Of a stretch of 64,000 nt of DNA, positions 10,761 through 22,789 are shown piece by piece (within the stretch, counting starts at the first letter, position 1; every line of letters starts with the position of its first letter). A program made the translations under genes and the position numbers. Location of the stretch: assembly GCF_023053635.1 (NCBI RefSeq), contig NC_086172.1, positions 70,234,681 to 70,298,680 of the forward strand. The letters run 5' to 3'. The notes beneath the pieces are model-generated. The model was not told where the DNA came from, did not search any database, and worked only from the letters and a program-made list of their open reading frames with translations. The DNA comes from Elgaria multicarinata webbii. Taxonomy: Eukaryota > Chordata > Lepidosauria > Squamata > Anguidae.

Positions 10761-11920
10761 GACCATAATCATGGTGGTAAGCAACTCTCATTCATTTCAA
10801 TGGATGTTTCTCAGGAGAAGTATCCAATAGAATTTCCTCTTCGTTTCCCACCTGCTTCAAAACCTGTTAAATAGTTTGCCCCAATACATAACACACACAC
10901 ACACCAGCAGTGAAGTCAAAATAATTAAAAGTCTACCCCTTTCCAGGTGTGAAAAGGCAGTGGTTTACTTAAAACAGAAGGCCAATGTAGAGCTGAAATG
11001 TCTTTATCCCTGTTCTTTTAATGAAAAATAAAATAAAATTTATTTGTGATTTACAGATACCTGCAATAAAAAAAGAGAGAAATGGCTGTTGTTTCATTAT
11101 CAATGGTACTCTGCACAAACATAAACCAAAGTCATATTTTTAAGCATGGGATAATGTTTCCAAAATTGGAGATGTAAATATGTTCCTGAGGTCACTTTTG
11201 AACCTGAAAACATATAGGGAGTCCACATCAGTTGGGCAAGTTGAGTAGGACATCAGAGGCTTTTTTGCTCCAACTTCTTTATTCATTATAATTATACCCT
11301 TCTGTCTCTCCATGGAGCTCAAGGTGCTGTAAATTCCTCCCCCCATTCTGTCTATACTGTGAAGTAGGTTAAGTTGAGATATGGTCCGAGATCACCCAGT
11401 GAGTTTCATGGCCAAATGAGAATTTGAACTTAGCTTGGGCCGTGAGACCCAACCCCCCATGTTTGCACTCCTTCATGTTATCCCCACATAAAGGAGCAAG
11501 TGCGGGGTATGTAATGAGGTGGGGAGGGAACCGCACCACCGTATGGGCGACACTGCGCCTTGGTGCTTCCCTCCCCAGTTCCCCCCTTTTACCTTGGACA
11601 AAAGTTTTTTCCCCATGAGGAGGAGGAGGGGCCACTGCTGCCACCATCCCATGTGCCCTGTTCCTCCGTTCCCCCCCCCATGCAAAAGTAGCAGGGGGAA
11701 ACTGTTGGGAGTCTGCTTAATGTTTGCAGAAGCTGTCTGTATTCTTGTACAAAGCTGTTCCCGGCACTAGTTGAGAGAGTAAAATATTCTTTTATGGGTT
11801 GGTGGGGATAAGATGTATTGATAGAAGGGAGCAATGTGATCCCCAAGCAGGTGTAAGGAGGGAAAACCCTTCTGGGGAACACCAGCAGACAAAAACCAAG
11901 ACAGCAGCATTTTGAAATCA
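10761..11920. other. 3' flank of gene A; no gene
   Basis: AATAAA motifs at 11027 and 11065 are possible polyadenylation signals for gene A, but no cleavage evidence can be read. The GC-rich part at 11440-11700 has overlapping open frames on both strands without domains and is judged non-coding. Confidence 0.4.
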
Positions 11921-11924
11921 ATTA

Positions 11925-12675
11925 TTTAATTTTTAATTTTTATTGTGAATATCAACAAAACAGAACAGAAAATACATCGTGAAAACGAAAGGAAAAACCA
12001 ACAACCATACATTGCATATATAGGATTATCGTCATTTCCATCATATGTACCATTCCAAAAAAAAAAAAAAAAAAAAAAAATGGGGGGGGGGGAGAGAGAG
12101 TTATATAAAGGTTTCAAGAAAAGCAGACCAGATATCTGTGTATTCAACCACTTGCAAGTTGCGTCTATATAACACCTGTTCAAAAGTTGATTAGGTCCTT
12201 GATCCATTGAATTATGAGAGGTGTGAATTTGTCCTTCCAATGTGATAGTGTAAGTCTGAAGATCCATCTGCACTAACCACATGTTAACTTCCAAGAAGCT
12301 GGTAGGTAATTTAGGAGGACATGCACATTATTCCATATTAGAGATTGTTTCAGTATAAAGTTCATCCTTATATTTAACACACAAGTCTGAAAAGGACAAA
12401 AACTCATCACCTGAGCCTATTAATTGATCCAAAGTAAAAACCATCTTATCCATCCATGTCCTGCACAGAAATGGTTTCCTTCCAGTTCTATCTGGGTTTC
12501 CGCATATAGTTAATTTTGCATGAGAGAATCGCTCAAACTGTAATTGAAATGATATTATATGCCATCTCCCTCTAGCAGACAAAATTGTAAGATTGTGGGT
12601 TTTTTTACTTATTCTGATATGACGAATATCTATCAATACTTTTAAGATTTCATCTGGACTCTGTTTCTGTGGGCA
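11925..12675 (-). mobile_element. LINE fragment, probably L1/Tx1-like 3' part
   Basis: On the minus strand, 12636-12328 is open and contains CRTWMDKMVFTLDQLI and GDEFLSFSDLCVKYK, resembling the block between the reverse transcriptase and the C-terminus of L1/Tx1-clade ORF2 (a 'tryptophan ... I ... LI ... G ... LSF ... L ... KY' pattern). Downstream on the minus strand there is non-coding DNA ending in an A-rich 3' tail (T-rich on + near 11921-11942). A homopolymer A run followed by a G run lies at about 12057-12091. Clade assignment is tentative. Confidence 0.45.
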
Positions 12676-12826
12676 ATGAGGGAGGGTGCGGGTGGAGCGC
12701 TAAAAACTCCATTCAACAGACTAACAAGTCCCTACGATGATCATGCTGGAGGAGAAGAACCACCCTGCCCTCCCCTTTTGTCATCAAGACTCCATGCTTC
12801 CCCACCACTTTTTCCATTTATTTTTC

Positions 12827-12830
<4 letters not shown>

Positions 12831-12861
<31 letters not shown>

Positions 12862-13070
12862 AAGAAGGAAAAGACCGAAGAACTGTACAGGGTCTTTTGA
12901 TTGGTAGCAACTGGAGCCATCCATCTGTAAAGCACCCCCACTACTCAGGATTCCCTGAATCTGGAGGTTTCCAGGGAATCCTGAGTAGTGGGGGTGCTTT
13001 ACTGATGGATGGCTCCAGTTGCTACCAATCAAAAGACCCTGTACAGTTCTTCGGACTTTTCCTTCTTACC

Positions 13071-13121
<51 letters not shown>
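12831..13121. repeat. Large inverted repeat flanked by (CA)n and (TG)n
   Basis: The left half begins with (CA)n at 12831-12858, then about 100 bp of unique sequence. The right half is the same sequence in inverse, ending with (TG)n at 13072-13121. The spacer between arms is about 15 bp around 12958-12972. The arms differ at only a few positions, for example ATCCATCTGTAAAGC against GCTTTACTGATGGAT. Both halves therefore encode peptides starting MIGSNWSHPSVKHPHYSGFP, one on each strand, which is a consequence of the palindrome and not a gene pair. Confidence 0.9.
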
Positions 13122-13124
<3 letters not shown>

Positions 13125-13244
13125 GCCATCAGGGCGGGAAGAGTCACAGAGGCAATCTTTATGTCCCCAACATCCAATCTGGGCATTTCAGCCTTTCTAG
13201 TGATGGTGCTTTGGAGTGGGGAGGGAAGGACTGGCCAATGAGAC

Positions 13245-13755
13245 CACATCACGCTAGTCCTTTTCTAACTTCACTGGCTGCCACTCCAGGTCATCTGAAG
13301 GAACGCCTCCTCCCATATGTACCTGCCTGGACCCTAAGGTCATCCTCAGCGGTCCTTCTCCATGAGCCCCTGCCAAAGAAAGTGAGGCAGGTAGCTACCA
13401 GGAAGAGGGCCTTCTCTGCTGTGGCACCCTGGCTGTGGAATGAACTCCCTAAGGAGGTTCACCTGGCATCTACACTATATTCTTTCAGACACCAGTTGAA
13501 GACCTTTTTATTCTCTCAGCATTTTAACAGTCTATAAATTCAATTTTAACTTTGCTGTTTTAAATTTGAATTTTAAATTTGCATTTCTGCATTGCTGCTG
13601 ATTTTATCCTGGTTGTGCTTTTATATTGTATTTTATATCATGTTTTTTATACTGTTTGTTTTATACTTTGAATGGTTTTAATTTTTGTGAACAGTCCAGA
13701 GAGCTTCGTCTATTGGGCGGTATAAGAATGCAATAAACAAATAAATAAAAATAAG
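13245..13755 (+). mobile_element. L2-like LINE 3' end with C-terminal coding remnant
   Basis: The + strand encodes a remnant with RKRAFSAVAPWLWNELP and a FRHQLKTFLF block, the C-terminal signature of L2-clade LINE proteins. It is followed by an AT-rich 3' UTR and the terminus GAGCTTCGTCTATTGGGCGG, TATAAGAATGCAATAAA and an AAAT tail. The 5' part is missing. Tails of the same family recur at eight other places in the window. Confidence 0.8.
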
Positions 13756-13759
13756 GAGG

Positions 13760-14420
13760 TTGGAGGGGGCTCAGGATAAATCATATCCTGGCCTCTCTCC
13801 TCCGCCCCCTGCCTACCACAACACCCACTTTCTGACCTTGGAGAAGCAGCTGGCATGGTCTTCTCTGTGCCAGCTGGGAGGGGGATTAGATCTCTGACAC
13901 CTCTTTCTGAGGTCAGAGCACTGTCTCCAACCTTGAAGGGGGTAATCCAAGTCATTATATGGTGCCTGGGAAACTTGCTCAGGGACCATAGGATTGCTCT
14001 CCTCATTACATTATTTTAACACTATGAATAGAACTCCTGATATAGGAAAAAACATGATGAATGAAAACTATGTTATACTGGCTCCCTGGCTGAACTTTCA
14101 TGCTCCTGCCTTCCCCTCATATTCTTCTAATTGGTACACAGAACATGTAGAAGTAACCCAATTTGTCTGCACCTTTGATTTGAAAAGAGAGGCTATGAAA
14201 ATCTAAAATGGGTCAAGAGAAATCATATTGACGTATGAGAATGTTTAGTGAGTGGTGGTAGGCTCTGTGTAAAAGCAAGAAAAAGTAGTCAAAGAAAAAC
14301 ATTTGGAAAATACATTTGGAAACTTCATCTTTTGCCATTTTCTAGCCACACAGTTTTAGAACATGAGAATAGTCCCATTTCTAAGCATAAACACTAGGAA
14401 GTTAGTTGTATTGGACCTTC
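13760..14420. other. No gene recognised
   Basis: GC-rich DNA to about 13990 followed by AT-rich DNA. No domain, splice-supported exon or repeat family was identified. Confidence 0.5.
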
Positions 14421-14424
14421 TTGA

Positions 14425-14545
14425 TATTATTATTATTATTATTATTATTATTTATTTATATAGCACCATCAATGTACATGGTGCTGTACAGAGTAAAACA
14501 GTAAATAGCAAGACCCTGCCGCATAGGCTTACAATCACATCTAGT
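14425..14545 (-). mobile_element. L2-like LINE 3' tail, second family (AAT tail)
   Basis: Contains (ATT)n, then TTATATAGCACCATCAATGT and CATGGTGCTGTACAGAGTAA. It is identical in order to the start of the insertion at 63553, and on the minus strand it is a LINE 3' terminus with an (AAT)n tail. Similarity stops after about 120 bp at CTTACAATC. Confidence 0.7.
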
Positions 14546-14559
14546 ACATGTTATACACG

Positions 14560-15090
14560 TGAAAGGGTTCCATGAGCAGAAGGGAAGTAAGGCTACACTG
14601 CCAGTCTTGCTGCTGGTGTCAGATGCCCCCCCCCCCACTGGCCCCACACCTTTGACATCCATGCATAGAGTGTGGATATTGGCAAAAGTGGGGGCTATAC
14701 TTCAGCAACTGCTCACATGTAATTGCTTCATGTAGTCTGGACCTCTGTGCAATCAGAGGGTCATGATCGCATGGAGCACAAATATGGGAGCAGTTCCTCA
14801 TGCGCCGCTGTCCCATTGGAGACATCCATGCTCAACTTGTTGATGTCAAGGGGGTTGGGACTGGCAGGGGACATAAGTTGGGAGTGGGCAGCATAGCTCT
14901 GCTTCCCTTCTACATGTGAAGCCACTTTTGGTTTTAGCAACTATGCACAGGCTACAGGAAGCAGTAACGTCAAAAGATGTTAATGTATTTAGCATCAGTG
15001 GTGCAGTGGAAACAGGGCTCACAGGAATGCAGCAGGGATGCTGATGTCATCTGCCACCCCCACCCCCCGCCCACCTCAGAATTTCTCCAA
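14560..15090. other. No gene recognised
   Basis: Contains a C homopolymer near 14630 and short open frames only. No repeat family or domain was assigned. Confidence 0.4.
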
Positions 15091-15093
15091 ATA

Positions 15094-15195
15094 GGTTCAG
15101 CATCTTGAACTGCTCCTTTAGAGTTCTCGCTGGTTCTGACTAAAACCCAGAATGGATTCACAGCCCCACTGAAATCAGAACCACCAGCCTCCATG
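15094..15195. mobile_element. Half copy of the 18.8-kb palindromic repeat
   Basis: TGAACTGCTCCTTTAGAGTT, CTGGTTCTGACTAAAACCCA and AGCCCCACTGAAATCAGAAC match the right arm of the inverted repeat at 18754-18970. Confidence 0.6.
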
Positions 15196-15199
15196 GCAC

Positions 15200-16925
15200 A
15201 GAGTCCTCCAAAACAGATGGGGATGGACAAATCCATTTCTCTTTCCCCAACACTCAAATTTTTAAGTTCATTCCATCCTGTTCATGAATGCCAGTGGCAA
15301 ATTGTGGTGGATTATGGGAGTTGAAAGACATCAATTTTGGGAAGGCTGGTATGGAATATGCAAGCAATCTTCAAAAATAATATAAAGATAATGGTAGAGA
15401 GAAGGTTTTCTTACTTCTGTGCTCAGTTTCCTTATTTCTCCAACCTTGAGTTAATATTCTTCATTTACAATGTTTGTCACCATGAGTTGTCCTGTCACGC
15501 AGGCTAGATGTCTCCGTGAGTGTGCTACGTTTCTAGAATGTGAGGTCTATTGTAAAGATAACAAGTTAAGAACGAACAGATGGGTCACACGGACAGGCTG
15601 TGGGGAGCCTGGTATTGCTTTGCTTCTCAAATACAAGGCACTAAAGGTTCCACTGAGGATGGCAGTCACTGCCCCCCCCCGCTCCTCCTCCTCCTCCTCC
15701 TCCTTCTGGATTAAGGGACATGGGGTGAAAACTGGATTAATCATTTGTGGAAAGTGGCAGCATGGAATCCAGGGCAGAAGAATGATGAGTCAATGCTAAA
15801 AACCAGACTCTTGGATTTAAACTGCCTTATTTCAATCAAAGTCAAGGGGACTAAGCTGGCTTAAATCCAAGCTATCGAACTGTTTAGATCTCTATTCGAA
15901 GTTTTTGAAAATTTCTTGCCACATAATGCTCTTGTATAAGAGCTGAACAACACAATCAGTAGAATCACCTGGTTTGATGCTCCCTAGCCCAGAGGATATC
16001 ACTTCAGACTGCAGCCGGGGATGATCCTTCGAATGTTCTTTGATAGCAAATACTTCCTGAACCTGAAAAGCTACCATGGCAAAGAATTTCAGCTCCTATT
16101 ATATGCTAGTTTTCTATATGCCCATTTTATAGAGAAAGTATTCAGAACTGTTATTCCTCACCCAATATCTGGGTTCACATGGCACGACAACCCATTGTTG
16201 GTAACCGCTTCCTGCAGGGTGGTTTATTTTGGGCCGACAAGCTACCTTGACAACCAATGGCTTGTTCAAGGGGTAGTTCTACCCACGATGGGTAGAAGGT
16301 GTATCATCTGACCTTGGCAGAGCGAACCCATTGTGGGTTGCAGTGACTGGGCACAGAGCTGCTCTTCCTGACTGCACCTGATGCTGCCGCCCCACGCCGC
16401 TACCACCTGTGACTGCCCCTCCAATGATGCCCAAATATCACTTGTTTGCCAGCCCCCTTTCTTTCACCTCCTGAAATTTGCACAAATGGGGTTGTAATGT
16501 GTGTGTGAATTACTTCTTTTGGAGGTGCACAAATGTGCACTTATGGCTGTCCAGTATGTATAGCCTTGCCTTATCAATGTCCAATAACTTCTCCAAACCG
16601 GGGGGGGGGGCTAGATCTTCCTTTTGTCAAGTAGCTGGAGACTCAGGGAAGTGTTGAATAGAAGCAGTACACCGACAAGTGTCAGTTCAATGCTAAAACC
16701 CTGAGAATCACGCTGCCAAGGGGAGATATTGTTCCCAGCCCTTTTTGGTGCATCTACTTCTCCTGGTCCCTGTCAACCACTTCCAAAGCAGAGCCTTTGC
16801 AGTCTCACCTTGTTAATGTCCTATATGCCTTTTCTCCCTTTGAAAGCTGAAACATATAATGACATTGACAAGGCAAAACTATACATATTGGCTATACAGT
16901 CACACACCTCTGAAAGACTGACGAT

Positions 16926-16972
<47 letters not shown>

Positions 16973-17640
16973 CCCATTTGCAGAAACTTCTAGGGCTGAA
17001 AAAAGTGCCATGAAACGAAGAGGCTTCACAACTGGAGCAGGGAGGGGGACAGGACAGGCATACAAGTTGGGTTCTGCTGCACAGGACTCAGCGACACTGA
17101 GTGGAGGACTGAGGGGGAAGTGGGGGAAGCCTTGCGTCTGTTGAATGCACCATGGCTTGTTTCGTGAACAACTTGCACTGCGTAGCTCATTCACAAGGTG
17201 GATTGCCATGCCATGCAAACACAGCCAATGTTTGAAGTGGTACAATCCAGCACAAGCTGCTCTACATGGTTCTGCAGATCACGTAGCATGGCAGTTAATC
17301 TTCTGAGTCTATAAAACTTTCTATAGGTGATTTTCCTTGCTCCTGGAGCCCTGTTGCAGCTGGAAGAGAAAGTTAATAGCAGAATTATTTGCTCCCAGAG
17401 GATTTATGCAGGGAGTGTAGCAAAAGTTATATAGAACTAGCTGATCATAACTGCCTGTGTTTATTTTTCAAGAAATTGCATTTTGATGGACGGAATTTTT
17501 ATTGCTTCTTTTGGTTTACTTAGTTCTATAACCCGGAATCAGGCTGACGTAATACATTTGCAGAGTTAACAAATGAAACACATTCACAGTTCCTAAAAGT
17601 AACCACACCTGGCTTGTAACCTTTTTTGCAATTAGTCCAT
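15200..17640. other. No gene recognised; simple repeats
   Basis: Contains a (TCC)n run near 15682-15702 and an (ACA)n run at about 16926-16973. A possible degenerate palindromic repeat lies at 16175-16345, with AACCCATTG motifs near both ends. No exon or domain is recognisable. Confidence 0.45.
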
Positions 17641-17646
17641 GGTCAT

Positions 17647-17699
<53 letters not shown>
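17647..17699. repeat. (TA)n microsatellite
   Basis: About 53 bp of pure AT dinucleotide repeat immediately upstream of a CR1-like LINE piece. Confidence 0.95.
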
Positions 17700-17701
<2 letters not shown>

Positions 17702-17707
17702 TCATAC

Positions 17708-18015
17708 TAAAATAGAAAGGGCAACTAAAATGATCATAGGGCAGGAGCATCTCCCCTATGAGGGGAGGTTACAACAGCTGGAATTGTTTGGCTTGGGGGG
17801 AAAAAGAGGGTTTGTACCTGATAAGAGATGTAAGAAATTATGCATGGTGTGGAGAATGTGGATAGGGAGACATTTTTCTCCCTTTCTTAGAATACCAGAA
17901 CCCAGGGTCACCCCATGAAGCTGATTGGTGGGAGATTCAGGCTTAGTTATAATGAGGCATGGAGTAATAGGTTCACAGAGGACAAATTACTTGAGAGGCC
18001 ATTAAGGAAGATATT
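17708..18015 (+). mobile_element. CR1-like LINE 3' coding remnant
   Basis: Contains RATKMIIGQEHLPYEG in the + sense, then a degraded 'glutamine-leucine-glutamate-leucine-phenylalanine' block and MVWRMW, corresponding to the C-terminal region of CR1/L2-type ORFs. The antisense of the same region occurs at 31348-31815. Confidence 0.65.
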
Positions 18016-18550
18016 ATGGACTGTGCTTTCTGGATGAAGGAGCAGCAACTCCAGAGGGACCAAGGGAAAGGAAGCAGGATTGCGGCAAGGTGGAAACAAG
18101 GGAAAGAAATGAGATTTGGAGAGAGGGGACAGGTGCTTCCTGATGAGTAGTTCCCGATGATGCTTTTATCTCACTCATTCACAACATTTCATGGGGGAGT
18201 CCAGACAATATCTTCTACTTGTAATGCTCCCGTGCTTTCCCACTGTTTCTTCCATTATTATTTTTTATTGTGGAAAATTCGTTAAGAAAGAAAAGACAGA
18301 ATAGCTGCACGATGCCTTCTGATTAGTAGTGCTAGGAGGTCTCCGTCTGGAAGCATCCAATGTTGGAAACAGGCAGTATCTCAGGCAGTACCCGGAATCC
18401 AAGCATTCAGAACAGAGCTCTTCGGAGGCCTCTGTCAGTAGGCACAACATCTGAATGGAATCTCCTAGAACAAACAACTTAGTTCCACCATAAACAACAT
18501 TAAAAGAGGACAACTACTACTACTACTACTACTACTGCTACTACTATTAC
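18016..18550. other. No gene recognised
   Basis: No exon or repeat family was identified apart from a (CTA)n run at about 18511-18552. Confidence 0.45.
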
Positions 18551-18556
18551 TACAAT

Positions 18557-18634
18557 GGCCTGGTTAACGTTAATGCATTCCATTAACCATTTTGTGGTTA
18601 AGCAGCATGGTTTAACGTGTTGTCTGAACCAGGC
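18557..18634. mobile_element. MITE-E copy with shortened left arm
   Basis: The right half, ATTTTGTGGTTAAGCAGCAT and GTTGTCTGAACCAGGC, matches 7435-7542. The left half keeps only GGCCTGGTTAACG and the centre. Confidence 0.7.
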
Positions 18635-18753
18635 TACCGATTGTCAAACGTGCCTAGCTGTGGATTCTCCAGGGTTAGTGGCACGGTATCTCAGTCAAGA
18701 TGTCAGCTGTGGGAGAGCAAACAATAACACTGCTTGCTGCTTTCTAAAAACAA

Positions 18754-18970
18754 GTGGGGGCTGGTGGCTCCGATTTTGGTGGGGCTGTGAATCTACTCTG
18801 GGTTTCAGTGAGAACCAGCCAGAACTCTAATGGAGCTATCCAAGGTGCCAAACCTGTTTGGGGGAACGGTTTCAGCACCTTGCATAGCTCCTTCAGAGTT
18901 CTGTCTGGTTCTGACTGAAATCCAGAATGGATTTATAGACCCACTGAAATCAGAGCCACGTGTCTCCACT
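18754..18970. mobile_element. Palindromic repeat of about 217 bp
   Basis: The left arm GTGGGGGCTGGTGGCTCCGA and onward pairs with the right arm ending CAGAGCCACGTGTCTCCAC. The arms are roughly 80% alike over about 95 bp and meet near 18850-18870. This is probably a non-autonomous DNA transposon or an inverted duplication. A half copy lies at 15094-15195. Confidence 0.65.
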
Positions 18971-18974
18971 GATG

Positions 18975-20570
18975 AAAGCATCTGGTTGGCCACTCGATGG
19001 AGCCTTGGTCTGATCCAGCAGGGGACCTCTTACTGATTTTTTCTGTTCTTTGGTGCTAGATGAGGAGCTTTTCCCCAGACAAGCCATGACTCCATGACAC
19101 AGTCATCTTCTACAAGGGCAGCTCACCTGCCATTTCACTTCTTACTGTTTAGGCTTTGCTTCAGTTTGGGGAAGGGTTCACAGTTAAGAGAGTTTTATTA
19201 TGAGAATTGCAACCGTGAAAGGGTTACACCGAGGGCAGGCTGTATTTTTGGCTAATACACACAATGAAATGTGCAGCTTTTTACGTAACTCCTTGGAACG
19301 TCTTTTCTCTCCTCCACTACCTTGGGCATGTTTCATCTCTGGAGGCAGGAGAGATGCTCACAGTAATAAAAATAATATGGATCCAAAAAGTCAGTGAGCA
19401 TTATATGTAAGCAAACATGGAATGCAAGCTGACAGGAAACTCTCTTGTCTGAGGACCAGTGTTTCTCTTGGGGGTGCATGTCGAGCTCAGGGATGTACAT
19501 TTGACTTATCACAGCTAATGCTAGTCTCTTTCTAATCCTCTCAAGTGTGTGCTGCAGAATTGGCTCTAACAATTCTCAGCCTACATTTCAAACGACCTGT
19601 ATTCTTCATCACTCCCGGTTGCTGGAATTCACATGGTTACATCACATAAAGTTCATTTTCCTCACCTTTTTGCTTTCTTTTTAAGGGTTGGATCCAAACT
19701 TGGTGGGAGTAGAACTCCACTAACTGGATACACCCATGGGTGGAAAGAGGTTATCTCACTTGATTCTCCCATTCCATGCACTCTCTAAAAATTTGCTTTG
19801 GGTAGTAGGGGAACCGTCCAGAACAGAGTAGGAGGAAGCGCTGGCGTCTGCAGGGGGAAGAAGGAATCCATGCAAATCATCTCCACCTCTTTCCCCAGCA
19901 GGAAGCTTCACTGAAACAGGGCTTTTCTATATGAGGAATTCATTGTGTGCTCATCTTTCCTTACTCACAGTTGTTGACAAGGTCATGACCGTCCAGTTTT
20001 GCATCTAATCAGCACTATCAGTGAGGTGGTGGTGGTGGTGGTTCTTCTTCTCCTCCTCCTTCGAGAAAGCAGTATTTAATTGCAAAAGGAAAAAGATAGC
20101 ACAATTTCTTCTTGTGTATTTGCAGTATGTACCACAGTGCCACCTAGAAATTATGTAGTGGAAAAGGAGGAAAGGAAATGCTCTTTATGTAATGTCTGGA
20201 TCTCAATATTGTAACGAAATTGAAAGGAGATACAGCCTATTAGTAGCCTCATATAGAAAAGCTCTGCAAATGGAAGGAGCCCTTCTGTTCATGAGAGGAC
20301 AAGTCTGTACTCAACTCCCAGAATCTTCCAGCACTTGACATATTCACAACTTGATGAGGACAACAACTACAGGTTAAACTGGATATGTCCCCAAAGACCT
20401 ACTTCTTTTTTACCTCATGGTAGCATCCTCAATAGCATCCACATCTATTTCGACTAAATCGTAGCTTCCAATTTATCACATGAAAAAATGTATAAATCAC
20501 AAAATGGATTTCAGAGCTATGTGTACACGCACACACACCATTTATATACGTTTTTGTGTCTGCATGTCTG
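18975..20570. other. No gene recognised
   Basis: Short open frames only. A (GGT)n/(TTC)n tract lies near 20024-20060. Confidence 0.45.
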
Positions 20571-20571
20571 T

Positions 20572-20712
20572 GGCCTTAGCTAGACCTAAGGATTATCCCA
20601 GGCAAATGAAGTGGTCATATCTGCCTGCTCCCAGTATCCCCTGTGTGTCATTTGGATGTACAGGGATGTTCCCGGGACAATCTCGGGATATAGGCCTGGT
20701 CTAGCCATGACC
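20572..20712. mobile_element. MITE-D copy, diverged
   Basis: GGCCTTAGCTAGACCTAAGG opens the copy, CCTGTGTGTCATTTGGATGT marks the middle, and a decayed right arm reads GGCCTGGTCTAGCCATGACC. The intact relative is at 23688-23817. Confidence 0.7.
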
Positions 20713-20714
20713 AG

Positions 20715-21822
20715 AGTGTGTATGCATATGCACTTTACAAATGAAAAAAATATGACAGTTAATTCTGTTAATTGCAAATTTTTAAACTCTGTTAAATAGC
20801 AGCAGATGGAGAAGCAATAGAGCGTTATAGTCCAAATTTAAGCAATCCAATCCTCCAGTTAATTAAAGAGAACATGAAGGAATTAATGTTCTATGAATTT
20901 TATGTACATTTCCTAAGAGCAACTTGGCCCTTTTTTTTTACTTTTGTAAAAAAGCAGTAGATATCTTAATGTTTTCACACATTGATTGTTTAGAACAAAT
21001 GGTTCAGTTGTGTCTTGCATTTGATGCTTCTTGACCTGTGTTTTTAAAATAATAATAATAACAATCAGTGCTCATCCAGCAGAAGATAGTCCATAGAGAG
21101 CTAAAAGAGCATGAATTTTTTTAATGTACATCTTGATTGATTATTGAGGCAGAAGTTTAAAGCAGAGCCACTAAATTCATTGTACAGGGCTGAAAGTCCA
21201 AAAGGAAAATGATGGACCATTTAGAGCTTTATCACACCAGCGTTATCAGTGCAATCACTGTGAATTGCATGTAAAGGACTCAGAAGTTGCCCACCTTATA
21301 ATCTGCTTTGATTGTAAAGTACTCCCATGCATCCTGCCTTAATTGTGCAATAAAGCAAAAAGATTCGCCCTATTTAGCCCCTACTTTTTGAGCGTATCTT
21401 CCGATCCGCCGCTGGGGCGCATTTTTAAAGAAATGCTTACATCTGCGTAAGCTTTAAAGATAAAGACACCAAAATTGGCACAGTAATAGATATTAGGGAG
21501 AGCTTTAAGCATACCAAATTTGAATTGAATTGGGTCATCCGTTGATTTTTTTTATGTTTTTTTACATTTCCCCCCTTAAACTCACTTCCTGGTATGCAAA
21601 GGATTGCTGTTGCCCGGTAGCAAAAACAACAACAACCACGAAAGCTTAGCGCTACGGGGATAATTCGAGGGAAGCAGGGAGGTGGGATGAAGCTTTAGGT
21701 CTAGTCATTTCCTGTGAGGAAAAACCTTCTACCTTCTACCCATCAGCCTCACACAGATCAATATATAGAACCCAGTCCACAAGGATGCCTCCAATAACAG
21801 AGAGAAGACACACTGCTGAAAG
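20715..21822. other. No gene recognised
   Basis: AT-rich DNA to about 21340, then a GC-richer stretch at 21360-21760. No domain or known repeat could be named. Confidence 0.4.
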
Positions 21823-21824
21823 TT

Positions 21825-22040
21825 TAAGAACATAAGAAGAATCATGCTGGATCAACCAAGGGTCCATCTAGTCCAGCACTCTGTTCACACGGTGATCAAC
21901 CAACGATTGACCAGGAGCCTATAAGTAGGACATGAGTGAAACAGCACCCTCCTGCCCATGTTCCCTAGCAATTGGTATACATAGGCCCACTGCCTCTGCT
22001 ATAGGAGGTAGCACTTAACTATCAGGACTAGTAGCTAAGT
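21825..22040 (-). mobile_element. CR1-like LINE fragment
   Basis: AAGAACATAAGAAGAATCAT, GGTCCATCTAGTCCAGCACT and TAGGAGGTAGCACTTAACTA occur in the same order as in the elements at 29472 and 31348. It is antisense to the LINE coding direction. Confidence 0.7.
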
Positions 22041-22044
22041 TTAA

Positions 22045-22640
22045 TGCACAGACACAGTACATCTCTAAGAGCCTTGAAAAGATATCAAAGCTGGATGTCG
22101 TGGGAGACTTAGAGGACATACCATTCAGGAAGCTAGACAAGGTGCTTCTCTAAAGAAGTGATTCATTGCACATTCATGATTGGCCAGTCACAGAAGTTTG
22201 TGGGTCCATTACATGATGTCAGTCCAGGATGTCTCCTGCAATATCCCCTATAAATCTCATTTAAAAAACAACAACACAGAGATACTGTGGTATTTATCTA
22301 GGAAATTGCAGGCTCTCCCAGTGTGTAATCTTGGCATTGTGCAATAATTCCACCACTAGATGGGACTGTCTCATTAAACTCAATGGAGCCTTTCCGAGAA
22401 GGGAAGTTTTCAGTTCAACATCACATGATCGTGTGGAAAGGACCTTGTCGTCAAGGTGGGAAGAGTGCACAGGACAAAAGCCCCGGTAAGGCTATGAGAT
22501 TTTTCCTGTGTCAAGAACTTTATTGTCTTTCTGAAACAAGAACAGAACAGCAACAGGAACTCCTGACTCCACCCAGATATAACTTAAGTTCAGTCCAGTG
22601 CTATCTTGTGACTATCCCTTATAATACCATTCACACACCA
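22045..22640. other. No gene recognised
   Basis: Non-coding DNA without recognised repeats. Confidence 0.4.
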
Positions 22641-22783
22641 GGGGAGGATCTACACTACTGCTTTAAAGCCCTTTATAACAGTTTTGAGAACTATTTGGGG
22701 CCAGGACACACTGCATATACAGTTTTCAAAACGTTTTCAAAGTGCTTTAAAGCGCTTTAAAAGCAGTAGTGTAGATCCCCCCC
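22641..22783. mobile_element. MITE-C copy
   Basis: GGATCTACACTACTGCTTTA at the left is mirrored by TAAAAGCAGTAGTGTAGATC at the right, with the centre CAGGACACACTGCATATACA. It is the best-preserved of the three complete copies of this family. Confidence 0.8.
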
Positions 22784-22789
22784 AGGACA

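Noticed and set aside
12897-13241. Open frames starting MIGSNWSHPSVKHPHY on both strands
   Set aside because: They arise from the palindrome at 12831-13121 plus (CA)n and (TG)n translation.
13211-13537. Open frame of 108 codons as a host gene
   Set aside because: It carries the L2-clade LINE C-terminal signature and leads into the family's 3' tail.
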